A DNA stretch of 64,000 nucleotides, taken from the NCBI GenBank assembly GCA_950106755.1, contig OX467088.1, forward strand, positions 1,906,001 through 1,970,000, in the 5' to 3' direction. The notes beneath the pieces were generated by a model. The model worked only from the letters and a program-made list of their open reading frames with translations, made no database searches and had not been told where the DNA came from. The position numbers were made by a program, and so were the translations under genes. The stretch is from Climacium dendroides. Lineage: Eukaryota; Streptophyta; Bryopsida; Hypnales; Climaciaceae. The stretch's first letter is position 1. Each line of letters begins with the position of its first letter. Shown here piece by piece: positions 34,106 through 46,284 of this stretch.

Positions 34106-35535
34106 TCGCCAATGCTACAAGTGGAACAAATTTGAAGGCGAGTCCAGTTAGCACCTATTTGTTCTATTTATACCATCAGTAGGAACTTTTGAGCGCGGCG
34201 GAAGTAATCCAGTATTTCACCAGAAAGGCGATTCTATCATACGAACTGTCTGGGGAGGAAGCAGAAGATCCGGTCAAGTCAGATCCAAAAGAACTCCCCG
34301 AGGAACACTTGACCGATCCGAGGAACAAGAAGAGGAAGTCAACCAATCCGGGATCGCGATCCAAGCCACCGGCGATGGAGAGGGGGGAGTCAAGCAAAGG
34401 ACCGAAAGTGGAAACTGAATCAGCATTTTTCAATACTGGGTTTGAATGGATACGCGAGGCCAAGGTACTCCACGACAGCCTGGCGGATCTGGTGATAGAT
34501 ACCGTGGAAGTTTTGAAGGTGGAACTGGATCAGATTGTGGAAGCCGTCAAGCGACTGCCCAAGCCGGAAGATCTAAAGAGAAGGGAGGATCGGATTCAGG
34601 AGTTGGAGGCGGAACGGAACCAACTCTAGGCCCGAGTGAATTGGGCGGAAGGGAAAATGGCAGCTTCAAAGGAGAAAGAAAAGGAGGCTCTCTCTCTTGT
34701 CAAGAATCTATCTGAAGCAATCGACATCAAAGCCGACGTCATCACGAAAGCCACTTTGTTTTACTCGAAGCTGATATCGGAAGGGCACATCACCGGAACC
34801 AAGATAGTGACCATCCTCGTGGACTTTACTACTAAGATAGAGAGAGTTTTGGGGGAGCTTCGGCAGCTATTGGCGGCCATTGATCCGAATCAGGTGATGG
34901 ATTTCTCAACCTTTTCGGAACTTTCTTTTGTCTTGGGTACACCAGGGAGGCTGGTAGCGGATCGTGCAACTCGAATGGAGGGATTGAAGGGGATACTCAC
35001 GCCAGCCAAGCCTTCCGCCAACAAGATGCGGATGACAGAGTTGAATTTGAGGCCAGCTTCGGAACCGGAACCTGAGGCCAACGTGAAATCAGTTCTGGTA
35101 CCACCCAAATTCTCGACTCCGAAAATTCCCAAGTCACAAACAGTGCCGAACCTGATGAGGGGAACATTCAAAGTTCTAGGACAGCAAGTTAGAGGAGACC
35201 TCATCAACCGGATCAGTGGGATGACCAATCCGACTCGGACTAATCCGGAAGGATTTTTGCACATGCAAGAGACCACACTGGAAAAGAGAAGCAAACCCGC
35301 GACATTGGAGGATTCACCACCAGAGAAGGAGAAGGAAGTTCAAGTCATCGAAGATTATGAGGAAGAGAGTGCACACTCCACTTCCGGAACTGAAGGAGAC
35401 AACGATCTGTCTCCCGCAACGCGCCATATCCAGACTCGAGCAACAACGAAAACGACTCCAACTAAAAGTATGAAGGGGATGCCAACCAGTCAAACGGGAA
35501 GCCGCTCGAGGAAGGGACGGAAGCCAAGGCATTAG
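34106..35535 (+). CDS. gag-like protein of element J, 3' part (two in-frame UAG)
   Basis: The frame is open from the H insertion point, starting in the conserved YLFYLYHQ block. It continues through an acidic linker (EEAEDPVKSD), a coiled coil (DQIVEAVKRLPKPEDLKRRE), TKATLFYSKL, and a Pro/Ser/Lys-rich tail ending GRKGRKPRH with TAG at 35,533. In-frame TAGs are at 34,180 and 34,627; there are no UAA, UGA or frameshifts in 476 codons. The N-terminal domain is missing because H interrupted the gene and the left piece is not in the window. This is the only gag-like gene here on the plus strand. Confidence 0.55.
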
Positions 35536-36620
35536 AATTCGTAGGAAGAATAGTATCGGATCCGGATTGGGTTTCCAAGCATGGGCCCAGTTTCCGGAAT
35601 CTTAGGCGTATAGTTTGGAGAAATCCGGCAATCTCGGACGGTAGTTATTAACCTTTCCGGATATTTTGGAGGTTCAGTGATTGGTAGCCTAGATTTCTGG
35701 GTTTCCTTTTCAGACTTTTAGGAGTTGACTTTGGATATTTGTATAAGTATTTTAAGGGCAGGCCAGTTAATGGTCTGCCATTCTATTCCATCTCAATTCC
35801 ATCTTAGTGCTTTCACGTATGTATTGCAATTTTGCTTTTCTTAATCTAAGTCAGCCAAGATGCCTCTAGCTGCACTTTGCTTGAACCGAGTCTTTGGCTA
35901 AGTGTATGCGTGTGTGTGGTATCCCTATACTGGAGAAAGAGAAGGGCGGGAGAGGCGGAATTTGGATCTTGAGCTACGGATCTCTTGGGTGTTGAGCTAA
36001 TCAGGAGGGATGCAAGCTGAGTAAAGGAGTGTGAGCGTTACGTGCCTTTAAATTGCCGGAACGGCGATCCGGATAAGAGAGGTAGAGGTCCCTGCGAGTC
36101 CAGAACTAGGGAGATTCCTTGCGGAGATAAGCAACCGCTAGAGGACAGGATCTCCCCCTACTTTGGAAGGTCTACCAACCTCCACTTCAATAAGTTGTCT
36201 TCTCCTTGAAAATCTACTCCTTTAGATTTATGAGTTCGGATCCGTCATTGTAGTATGAGAGGTGTGAGAATTTCTTTGTGTGACCTGTTTCCGGATCGGC
36301 CAATTCGGAAACTGTGAGAGAATACTCCTCCCTCCTCCTACAACTGTATTGTCTTGGGTGTGTTGTTAATTAGGATTTGGGTGTAGAGAGGTTAGTTACA
36401 CAAGTGGTGAATCCCCACCCCTTTCTAGACCAAGGGCGGACCCTCTGAGGGTAAAACAGAGGCAACAAAAACCGGTAACAGAGGAGAAACGAAATTAGGT
36501 TCCGGAGGTGATCCGGATCCGGAACGAAATCCGAAAAGTACTAAGTTTCCGGAACGAGGTGAGGACGTAACAAGAAGGGGATTAAGAGTGTAGTTACAAT
36601 CCAGATACTTCTAAGTCAAG
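35536..36620 (+). other. CCGG-rich 3' region of element J
   Basis: It resembles the 3' regions of A, D and D' (for example GGTAAAACAGAGGCAA near 36,450 and GATACTTCT near 36,600) but has no matching TACGACA terminus, so J is truncated at its right end. Confidence 0.45.
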
Positions 36621-36630
36621 CGATATCATA

Positions 36631-37047
36631 CTAGAGTTCTCTGGAACGATAATTCGTGTCATCTTGCAACAATTTGTCATTGTAAAGATACTTACGACTA
36701 ATTGCGTGTACGACAATTAGATTGGGCAGTCTAAACCTTGCAATGGCCAATCTGAATGGAAGGACACCGATGCAACGAAATCTGCCTTTTTCAAGATTGA
36801 AGTTCCTTTCGTTGAAGAAGCCCTTGAAATGAACAACATCCCAATCGACCGTACGAAAGCAGAGTGGTGGACGATTGAAAAAATAGCAACCCTTGTGGCT
36901 ACTTATTTCAAAAAAGTGCTCGTTGACTGTAGCCTCGTGACTCACAATGGATTCTTCCGTGAAGTCCGCATATGATAGAACATGACTTAGAGCAAAAAAT
37001 GATTGTCGTGATCTATATTTTCCGGCATCCATTCGAGATGCTCCCAT
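36631..37047 (-). other. unrecognised 138-codon frame
   Basis: A minus-strand frame with aromatic-rich sequence (FKGFFNERNFNLEKG). I see no known motif, no splice sites and no homologue in the window. It may be a chance frame or a relic. Confidence 0.15.
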
Positions 37048-38750
37048 AGGTAACGCAAGTGGATGCTAATCATGAATGCCCTCCTCCTCTTACGACTGAA
37101 AGATTGCTAGGGATCCGATACCCTTTCTCTTCCGTCACTACACATGGTGCATGTACGCTGCAGTACTTTTGTGGTGCTCTGCAAACCAGCATCTACAAAG
37201 GAGATTTTCCACACCCATCCACATCCACTTACTAGTGGATTGATTCCAACCTAAAGAATGCAATGTGCGGTGATGGAAAAAAAAGGTGATCGGTTCCCCG
37301 CTATCTCTCGAGTGTGAGATTGAGGAGGGTGGTCATGACGAACGCCACCTGTATTGCCCATCAGAGCATTCCAAATGGATGCAGGAAAGTGTTGACCACG
37401 GCATCCCCACTATTCTACACCATGTTCCAGCATAGTCGGAAGGAGATGCTCACTTTCGTTGGTGACATACGAGACAACACTATAAGAAATCAGTGTTTTT
37501 TTTAACAAGGGAAAAAACGTGCCGTGATGTCTAATTTAACAAGGACGATGCCTGTAGTGACGTCTAAAAAAATCCGTTTAAAAAAACGGGCCAAAAACAT
37601 GCCATGTTATGTGCTGAAACGTGCTTAAATTTTTTGTGACATCGAAAACAACAAGGTCACCCAAGAGTTTCTGAGAGTGCCATGTGGAGGGGTTTTGGCA
37701 TCCACGTAGGATTTTTAACAATGGGCAGGGACACGTTGGACAACTTTTTCATCCAACGACGTTGTGATGTGTCCAATGACGTGGACCCCTAAATATCCGA
37801 CGTGGAAAATAATTTCCGGAGCACGCAGTCTACGTGGCAGTTGATGTGGCACTCTTTTGCGGTACATGCCGGTGTTCTGTGTGATGTTCTCTAGGACGTC
37901 ACATTTGACAGGAGGATGTTTTAAATGACATCAGAGTCAACGAGAATGTGCTTTAGGAAACAAGCTGGGTGGACAATATTGTGGAATTTATTCTTTGCTG
38001 AAATCGCAGACATCGTCCACATACACGTCTATTGTGACATTAAGTAGAGCAACCCGTGTACTGGGGTATGCATTGCTTTACGCTCAGTGTTTCGTTCGAC
38101 ATGCACAGTGACATCTGCAGTGTTTTCTTGAGCATTACAGAAGACATACAATGCGAGAGGAAGGATGTTTTCTCGAACGACATGAACAACGTGAATCATA
38201 AACCGCAACATCAAAGACGATGTCCTCTACAGCCCATATACATGAGTGAATGGAAGATTGAGATATGCCATTAGAAGGTGAATTATGTGTCTTTGTAAGA
38301 GATGTCCAAGCATAGAAGCTTGTGTTTTCAATGGCTTTGGGATTATAAGGCCACTTGCCAACTTCTGCACAAAATAGCTATGCACATGCCCATAGTCTAG
38401 TACTATAAAGAAATCCACAACAACATTCACTACAACACTTTCAATGAAAACATGGTGCGTTCTACTCAATGTTTTGAATAACATGCTTGACCATCATATG
38501 CGATGTAAAGTTGGACACGCTGTGGCAAACAGGGACTCACTTCTTCCGAGGTGCATCCAATTTCTTGACAACAGCAGCCTGCATCGTACCACACCAAGTC
38601 AAAACCAGCAATACCTACTTGTGTATGTTTATTTCTGGGACTCTTATACAGCCACAACAAATGTCAAGGAATGCTACACTTGCATTATTCTTTTAAGTTG
38701 CATACAGAAACAAATGAAAGTATGGATGAATGGAATGCAGCCATCCTAAC
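37048..38750. other. no gene recognised
   Basis: Mixed-composition DNA with many ACGT-containing words (GACGTGG, ACGTCAC) between 37,500 and 38,050. Short frames on both strands have no recognisable feature. Confidence 0.4.
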
Positions 38751-38762
38751 CTTTTTAGTGGG

Positions 38763-41481
38763 TTAGGTAGGTTTAGGAAGACCCACCGCTTTAGAAATTG
38801 CTGCCTTCGATGTAGCCTTCATGCCCTTCGCAGCTTGCGTGGTCCTCACAGCATGCCGAGGCCGGCTTGAGGACTCACCAAGGACTTCAATGTCTTCCTG
38901 CAACACCATCACACAATTATTATTCACTTTTGACATCCTCTAATCACCTACACATCCTAGCCTTACCTGAGCACCATTGAGGCACTTGCTTTCCTGTAAG
39001 ATGCACATAGTTATTGTTAAACATACCTGCGCATTCAATGGAATGGGGGACTGAAATGAAACTTTGACTTCTGCTTACATACTATTCTGATGTACTCGCT
39101 TGGAAAAGAACAAGCTGAGCCCTAGAGTGCATCAGCGTCTGCTACTAGTGACGTTCACTTCGATGTCCAATTTGACACGCACTTGTAAAAAAAAAATTGA
39201 AGCATTGCAAACAAACGCTACTACGCTACGACACCATCCTCATACAAGGCAATTCATGGAAATAACTTCATTAGCCTAACAAAGGGAGTGCTTCACGTCG
39301 GTCACTTGGCACTTAAAATGGAAAGAGAGATGTCGCATCACCTGTTGCTCCGTGGAGGTCTCCATCGTGCTTCCTCTCCTGTCAGATGTTGCCTGCGCCT
39401 TGGAGTCTTTGACTATGGCATACACATTTTCCACTCCTTGCTGACCTTCAGCAGTTTCAGGGATCGCAACTTCACCGGCGCCTTCTACTTGCTCCTCCTC
39501 AGCGTTAGCTACAACATCGTGAACAACATCGTCTTCAACAGCCTTCTTGTCGGAGTTAACGTCAACAACAACATCGTCTTTGACATTGCTTTGGCCAGCT
39601 ATGGGGATTGGCTCAACGACATCTACAGGAACTGTGGGCTACAACATGGGCACAAGACAGTGCTTCTGTGCCATTTTCGATGCCTCTGCCCTAGGTAACG
39701 TGAGAAGTGGTGGATTCCTTGCCCGGATTGGCGAGGATGGCTCCGTGACATCTAGGGTCCCCCCAGCACTTGCTTTAAACTGACTTGCGAGGATCTAAAA
39801 TTATTAAAAACAATGGAAATTTCACGTAAACCAAATCCGTATCCACTCTGAACATCGGTTTGAGGCAAACACAAAGCTTAGTTTTTACTTAGTGATGGAC
39901 TCTAAACTAAGCATGAACAGAGAAAAGTAAGCTTGCCCAGAGCATCGTTCCATCACCACCTAAAGTGATGATCAGGTCCAGTCGCTCGTCGATGTCCTTC
40001 AGTTGATCCTCTGCCAACAAAAATTCACAATGTATAATCCAATTAAGTCAATTGATGATATTCTGTCCTATTCTACTGAATTAGGAATAAGCTAGACAGC
40101 CATATGTAGCTTCCATATTGTCATCAACGTGCATCGATAGTTCTAGACATCAAAACCAGGTTAGAAATTTCCAGACATACAACTTAGGTAATTGTAAACG
40201 CATTGTCTTGGGGTCTTTGGGGATTGAAGTAAGACTCACTATTTGCATGGTGTTAAAAATATGTGAACCATTAATGCTGCAACATAGATGGCTAAAAGCA
40301 ACTTCAAAGATTATACCTGTCTCATACGTTTGGATGAACTCAAAGTTAGTACTATCCTCCAACAATTCTGCCTTGACTCTTGCTTCCACATAAACATTAG
40401 CAATATTCTGTTCTCTGAGCCACCTGCAGATCATGGTTGATGTGCTCAATACAGGAGCCAAGACCATATATAGCATTGACTGTCAAACTCCACTCGCGGT
40501 AAGAACTCTCCGCAGAGATGCAAGGCGTCTGCACGATGTAAAATACATGCTATAGTAAACAAAATAAGCAAGAAGATACGTTTGAAAATTTCATGCACAT
40601 TTTAGATAAAGTACGAAAATTTTCAAGACGCCCCAGCTAACTATTCTACAAGGTCTGTAATGATTCACTTACCAAACCATTTCTTTACAAAGCCTTTGCA
40701 TGGCTGCTGCATTCGGCTTCAAGAGAATGAATACAGATTGAGGTGGAGACTTCCAAACCAAAGTAATCTATCAAATAGAGGGATGGCTTGTGAGACTATC
40801 ATACTGTCGAGAGAAAACGGTGCACAAGAAGAGGCCGCGCTTGGTTGAATCAAATTCATTGACATGTTTGAACGAAAAAATACAGGACAATTCAAATGCA
40901 TCAACATCGCAAAGGAGAGTACCTGTTTGTTGCTTCGGATTTCTGTCTTGATGTCGCCAGATTCAAACGAGACAAGGTCGTGATACTGCATTTCATTCCT
41001 CTCGTCGGCGGGATCCCAAGTGAGTGTAAATGATGCCTGCGCTAGAAAAAATACACTGGTACGTAAATATATTGATCGACCGCTAGTGGTTACGCATAGA
41101 CAACCTGCAAATATGTAAAACAAGGAGCATTTCAACAATAATGCAAGCAATGAGGAAGTTCTGAAGCCTTGAACCCAAGCAATAGCCTCTTGGGAGCTTC
41201 AAGTACACCACAAAGATCTACCATCGATCAACCTTACCAGGCGTGCGAAGAGAAATTCAAACCAGAAAAGAGTTTAACAACCGCAAAGAGCACCGACGGC
41301 GATGTCCTACAGAAGAAGCATAAGAGTTTGATACAAGGAATCGAGAGATGGTAAGGCGGAAACCGTAAAACTCTAATCTAGCAATGAGAAGCGAAAGCCA
41401 GAACGCAAATGGAGTTCCAGAAGACCACACCTTGTTAGTGAGTTGGTGGAAGTCACGACTCACGACTGATTTGAGAATCAT
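38763..41481 (-). pseudogene. NAD kinase-like (NADK3-type) N-terminal half joined to an unrelated acidic tail, eight exons
   Basis: Exons read on the minus strand: 41,481-41,431; 41,036-40,923; 40,767-40,673; 40,423-40,317; 40,010-39,937; 39,794-39,342; 38,993-38,967; 38,897-38,763. All junction phases agree. Exons 3-5 encode [42 protein letters not shown] and DLIITLGGDGTMLW, matching the Rossmann-like half of plant NADK3, including the GGDGT nucleotide-binding motif. The protein then departs from the family. Exon 6 is acidic (EDDVVHDVVANAEEEQ), and the lysine-rich C-terminus (TTQAAKGMKATSKAA) has no NAD kinase C-terminal domain. The exon 5 donor is a GC (GG|GCAAGC). Exon 7 is a 27-nt microexon. 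A TAG at 39,641 interrupts exon 6. NAD kinase activity is unlikely. Exon 1 is the least certain. Confidence 0.7.
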
Positions 41482-41532
41482 CCCCTGTAGAGTTATCATC
41501 AGACTGTCATCAGAATGTCATCAGACTGTCTT

Positions 41533-42240
41533 TAACCCTTAAACGACATCGAGGATGTTTTTCGGTCAATGAATGACAAAGAATCTCTCCATGCAGGACA
41601 AAAGTGCAACTATTCATCCTTCAAATTTTGTGAAAAAAGGACAGTAACTTGTCTTTCAATGAGTGCTTTTTCATTTTTTTAAGCCAATAATTCATATGGT
41701 ACCCAAAGAGATGATTTCCACAATGACCAGCTTGTCATTTAAGGGTTAAACTTAATATTAGTCCACGTTTTATTTATCCATTTGTGTTTGAAGCACCTTG
41801 TTCAAAAGTTTCATACAGTTGACTCAATTGACTTGCCGGATGGTGGAGCCAAATGCTCGATTGGCATGTGGAATTGGAGACTAGGGCCACACTAATTTTC
41901 ATGTGCCCCACTGTGGACATGCCAAAAAGGGACACCAAGTGGGGTATGCAATGTCAAGTAGTTTTGTAGCTTATAAAATCAAACTACGTACAAAAATTCA
42001 AAGTTTGATTAACCCTTAAATGTCAAGGTGGACATTTGGTGCCTAATGGATGACAGAGAATTTTTTTATATAGGACATAAGTGTAGCTATTCATCCTTGA
42101 AATTTTGTGTGAAAAGAGGAGACCTTTTACAATATTTTGACTTCCAATGAGTGCTTTTGGAAATTTTTAAAACAATGATTCCTACGGTATCAAAATAGAT
42201 GATTTCCACGGGCACTAGTCTATCATTCAAGGGTGGAATG
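41533..42240. repeat. diverged direct repeat of about 220 bp, 480 bp apart
   Basis: Copies at 41,533-41,755 and 42,010-42,235 share CCCTTAAA, GACA(A/G)AGAAT and CTATTCATCCTT(C/G)AAATTTTGTG in order. No coding capacity. Confidence 0.55.
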
Positions 42241-42540
42241 AGAATTGAATCCATCAACCATTGGACGCTTTCAAAAACATCTCCAACTTACTTTAAGTGT
42301 TTGGTTGAGTACATAAACTATTTATATGCATATGGGGTGGTAGGATGTAGAACAAACCATGTGGAATAGTACAAATTAGAATTAATAGGAACTTGACCAC
42401 TTATAGTTAAGTCAAAAGTAAAAATTGTGTTTAAAGTAGAATTTTAGACTTCTACTAGCAGTTGGCACTTGCTATGCTATGCATTCACCATTAGAATTTC
42501 ATTAGAATTTTTATATATTAGATAGAACGCTATATTCAAA

Positions 42541-42569
42541 ATTTTGGGAGTTTAGGACTCTCCCAAAAT
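42541..42569. repeat. stem-loop ATTTTGGGAG / CTCCCAAAAT, copy 2
   Basis: Identical 10-bp arms and 9-nt loop length as at 1,155-1,183, about 770 bp 3' of the DUF7869 gene stop. Confidence 0.6.
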
Positions 42570-42774
42570 AATATTGTCGATTTTGATACCAATACAAATG
42601 GATGTTTTGTATATAATTTAGGTTGACAAATATTAGACATACTAATTTTTTAATGTAATTTCCATTAAAATGAGAGTGTAGTGACATACAAAGTCTCTAA
42701 TTTGAACATTAGGTCAAATTTCAAGCACCAATGCTAACATTAATATACATAAAATCTTTACTTTTTGAACACCA

Positions 42775-42970
42775 TGTCATGAGCTTTGAAGTTGGTTGTA
42801 AAGGATGGTTCATGTCATTCAAACGGTCCGAGTTCTATTCTCATTGAATATGAATAAGTGGTTGAGGGAGAGGCATGACTTGGTACTGCCTAATGACCTA
42901 TGCATGCAGCTAGGAAAGTTGTAACAATCAATCGGCCCCTACCCGAATTGTGACAATTACTTAACACAAT
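42775..42970 (+). repeat. tRNA-derived SINE-like repeat, copy 2
   Basis: Contains an A-box-like CATGAGCTTTGAAGTTGG and a B-box-like GAGTTCTATTCTC; homologous in inverted orientation to 770-965. Confidence 0.4.
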
Positions 42971-43335
42971 TATCAAACACATAGTCATTAGAACCACTAC
43001 CCATTTTTTCCAGTTGCTTCAAATTATCAATAATATTAGTCATAGATATTATAACATAAGTGCTTCAAGAAAAATAAATTAAAACATAGAAAAATAATAA
43101 AACTCAAATGTACTTAGAAGCAATTTATTATAATTGAAATTGAATCCTCTTGTTTTGTAAAAACAAAAGCTACATTTCAAAGCATATAAACAATACCAAA
43201 CTATAAATCCAAACCAACATAATTAAAGTATATGCCATCTACTGCAATATATAAATTCCATCCATTACACAGAATATGTGGATGGGAAATACAAAATAAA
43301 GCATACCACATATACCCTTATGTACATATGGCTTC

Positions 43336-46173
43336 TCAATTATAGGAACTCAAGCTCTCGTTAATGACTTCAATTTGTATAGCAGGGATCTTAATCATGC
43401 ACTCCTGAGTGTCTTTCTTGATTCTCGACTTCCACGCTGTCATAAGAGCATCAGTGTGTTGCCAAACAGGAGGTTCAGTTTCATCTACCTTCCAACGCAG
43501 ACCTCTTTCGCTGTCCCATCCGGTGTAGAAATCTATAACATCTTGATTCCTTGATGTTAGACGGAAGTATTGAATACGGACACAATTCAGATTTTCTGGG
43601 CTGCAGTTCGGATCAGACAATGCCCTTGCAATCCACACCGGATGAGTGTCACCATCTACGGGGCGAACCGCAACAAAATAGCCTTCAAACAAATCTCGAG
43701 CTACCCGAAAGGATGGATTTGGACGACCACTCAACGGCCCAACGTACGGGTCATCTTCCCCAAACTCTTCACGCTCTTCACCATCCTCGTTCAATTCATC
43801 CGCTCGATCTGCTACTACTCGTGAAGTTGGCCAAAAACCATCTCTCAAAACACCAAAGGTAGGTAATGGTTCCATCAACGCTGTCTTGACGCCACGCTAG
43901 TACCTCACTATGTGCTCGTAACGTCTTAGGTAATCCCCAGTGACATCTGCATTGCATAAATTGTCCCAATATTTCACGAACCCCGACACACCTTTGACGA
44001 TGTCATCTAAGTCTTTCATAGGCTTCAACGGAACAGGCAACGGTTCACCCCGTGGCCACAAACTTCGCCCTTCAACATCTTCTTTCCATAATTTGATGCC
44101 TCTTCCGTCTTCTCCTAACCACTCTGCATCAATGCAAAGAAGTTTGTACTTCATGACAGGGCACCCCGTTGAGTCCAGGTAGAACTTCAACTGATGTGGT
44201 TTTGTGTGTCCAACGAGGATGTCATCACCATCAACAAGCAACCCTGCTATAAAACCCTTGAAATCGGGCACTTCTTCAATAAGGTGAGGGATAACGGGGA
44301 TGGAATCCACATCCATGAACGACTTCATTAGTGCTGGTACTGTTGAGAAGTTGTCTTTCTTCAAATCCATGCTCCATCTTCCAAACAACGCATCTATGTC
44401 GTCATGTGTGTGACCCACAATCATGAAGTTCACGTACACTTCCCGGAAGATTTTGTTTGCGACAAATAAAGACCAAAAACAGAAAACATATCTATTCTTG
44501 TTGTCTCCAGTGGCATTGTCCATCTGCACGTTCAAAATGGGCGGTAGCCGCATGGCTGGAGCTAAAGTATTTGGCAACGGCGGTAGTGACACGTTGCACA
44601 TGTCTGCACCCTCTAGTACAGCCTTAAACAAAGTAGTGGACTTTGAATTTTTGAACAACTCTCTAGAAGAAGACTTCGGAACTAACTCTAAATCTCGCAA
44701 CAACTTTGCCATTGATCCAACGGTATAGTTGGAGTCATGGGAGAAGACATCCAAGCCATAATGCGCGTAGCGTACATCTACATGACCATGTGCAAGCATG
44801 CCCGTCACAGAAACTGGTAGCTTCATGAGGCCATCGAGTTCTTTACTCTTGTGAGAGAACACAGGACAAGCGGTTTTCGAGTGATCCATTTTGTCGTGTA
44901 TGATTGTAAGACATTCATGCGGAGACTTGAATGACAACTCTCGATTGATGTAATATACATCCCTATGGGCACGAGCAATGGTAAGATGCCTATCCAATCT
45001 TCTTGCCCATTTCAAAGCAGTTTGAGATCCACTGATAGCACCCTTAACAAGCTCATTTAGCTTGTCACAAGTAGCACACCGAGCAAAATTATCCCCTGGC
45101 TTCTTCACATCGAATTCTGAGAACTTTGTGGACCTTATTTTACTCAAGTTCGAAGTGGAGATCTCCTTCAATCCGAAGGCCGCATTGGAATCATTGAGTT
45201 TCTTCAATTGGTCTTTCCATTGAAATGAGGCCGGAAGAATCTTTGACACGACCTTCTCACCTGCCTTCAGACTCCGGGTGCGATGCGGCATATGATCGGC
45301 TTCCCTGTCAAGGATGCACTTTAAAGAAGCTATTGCTTGTAGGGTATGTTCTCTAGGCTTCAACAGTCCTGTATTACCGTGATCCCTTGCTTCTCGATCG
45401 AGCTTCATGTATTTTGAGTAGCGATAGAATGTAGACTCAGCAACTCCCGCAATAAGCATCCATGCGCGCAAACACACATTTATGCCTTCAATTGTAACCA
45501 TCTTCCTTCGATGTGCACCTTCATGAATTTGTCTGTGCACATCAGTCTTCATGAAGACACGGTGTTTAAATGTTGAATTTCTGTACATTCTTTCTCGAAA
45601 TGCCCGAATTTTCTCCCTCGGGAACGGTTGGACACAATTCTTATTGCAGCAGACCTTGCTAGACACCATGTTGATTGACTCTTGTGTAAGGAGGTCTTTT
45701 ACTCTGACAGCAGTTTGACGAGGCGGATTTCGGTTGGCACTTGCATAGGGCCTAGCAGATTTGGATGATGGTGGATTCTTTAAACTTGCTTGCAAACGGT
45801 TGAATTTGTCTCTCTGTTCATGATCGCGTAAACTAGCACCACGACAATGCACGAGCTCAATAGGCCAAGCTACTAATGAGAAGACATTCTCTTCAGAAAT
45901 GTCCACTTCAGAATGTGATTTTGAAATGTGCACTGACACATGAGTGTCTCCAAGAGGTCCAGTGACACCAAGTACAAGATCTGAATTCACACTATGACAA
46001 GTACCTTCTCCAACAAGAACGCCCTCTCCATTATACAAAGTAACAAACTTTGTATTCCATTTTTGTCAAGGAAGCCCTTCACACTCAAGAATGCCAGCAC
46101 TCATTTCTTGAAGTACCTGGAGTTCATCGTCTGATGAGTCTATGAGGTCAAGTGGGACATCAGCGGAGCCCAT
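43336..46173 (-). pseudogene. DUF7869-type transposase-like protein (946-codon frame, two in-frame stops)
   Basis: One frame runs from ATG 46,173 to TAA... at 43,336 with TGA at 46,068 and TAG at 43,899. The N-terminus is acidic (LIDSSDDELQVLQEM). A Cys cluster (VCCNKNCVQPFP) and a helix-turn-helix-like region (VAESTFYRYSKY) follow, then a second Cys pair (CATCDKL). The core resembles DUF7869: IIHDKMDHSKTACP, LNVQMDNATGDNKN and VGHTHDDIDALFGRWS, which could supply the acidic residues of an RNase H-like transposase; that role is inference. The C-terminal domain after the TAG (FVAVRPVDG, GLRWKVDET) is shared with the copy at 1-372. The start is preceded by an intron-like TACAG and by palindrome array 1. 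The copy is probably dead unless the stops are read through. Confidence 0.7.
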
Positions 46174-46284
46174 CAGCGGAGCCCATATTATCTGTAACCA
46201 TAAACCACAATCCGAATAGAAAATTAATAGATGAAGAAAGACCTGTCAAATTTTATTTAATGTAATTTTTTAATTTATATAAAT

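Noticed and set aside
23166..34110. Left target duplication and TG end of element H
   Set aside because: No TCGCC-TG site was found before 23,205; H is reported as truncated rather than forced into a boundary.
39288..39698. 136-codon plus-strand hydrophobic frame
   Set aside because: It is the antisense of the acidic exon 6 of the NADK-like gene, which has matching splice phases.
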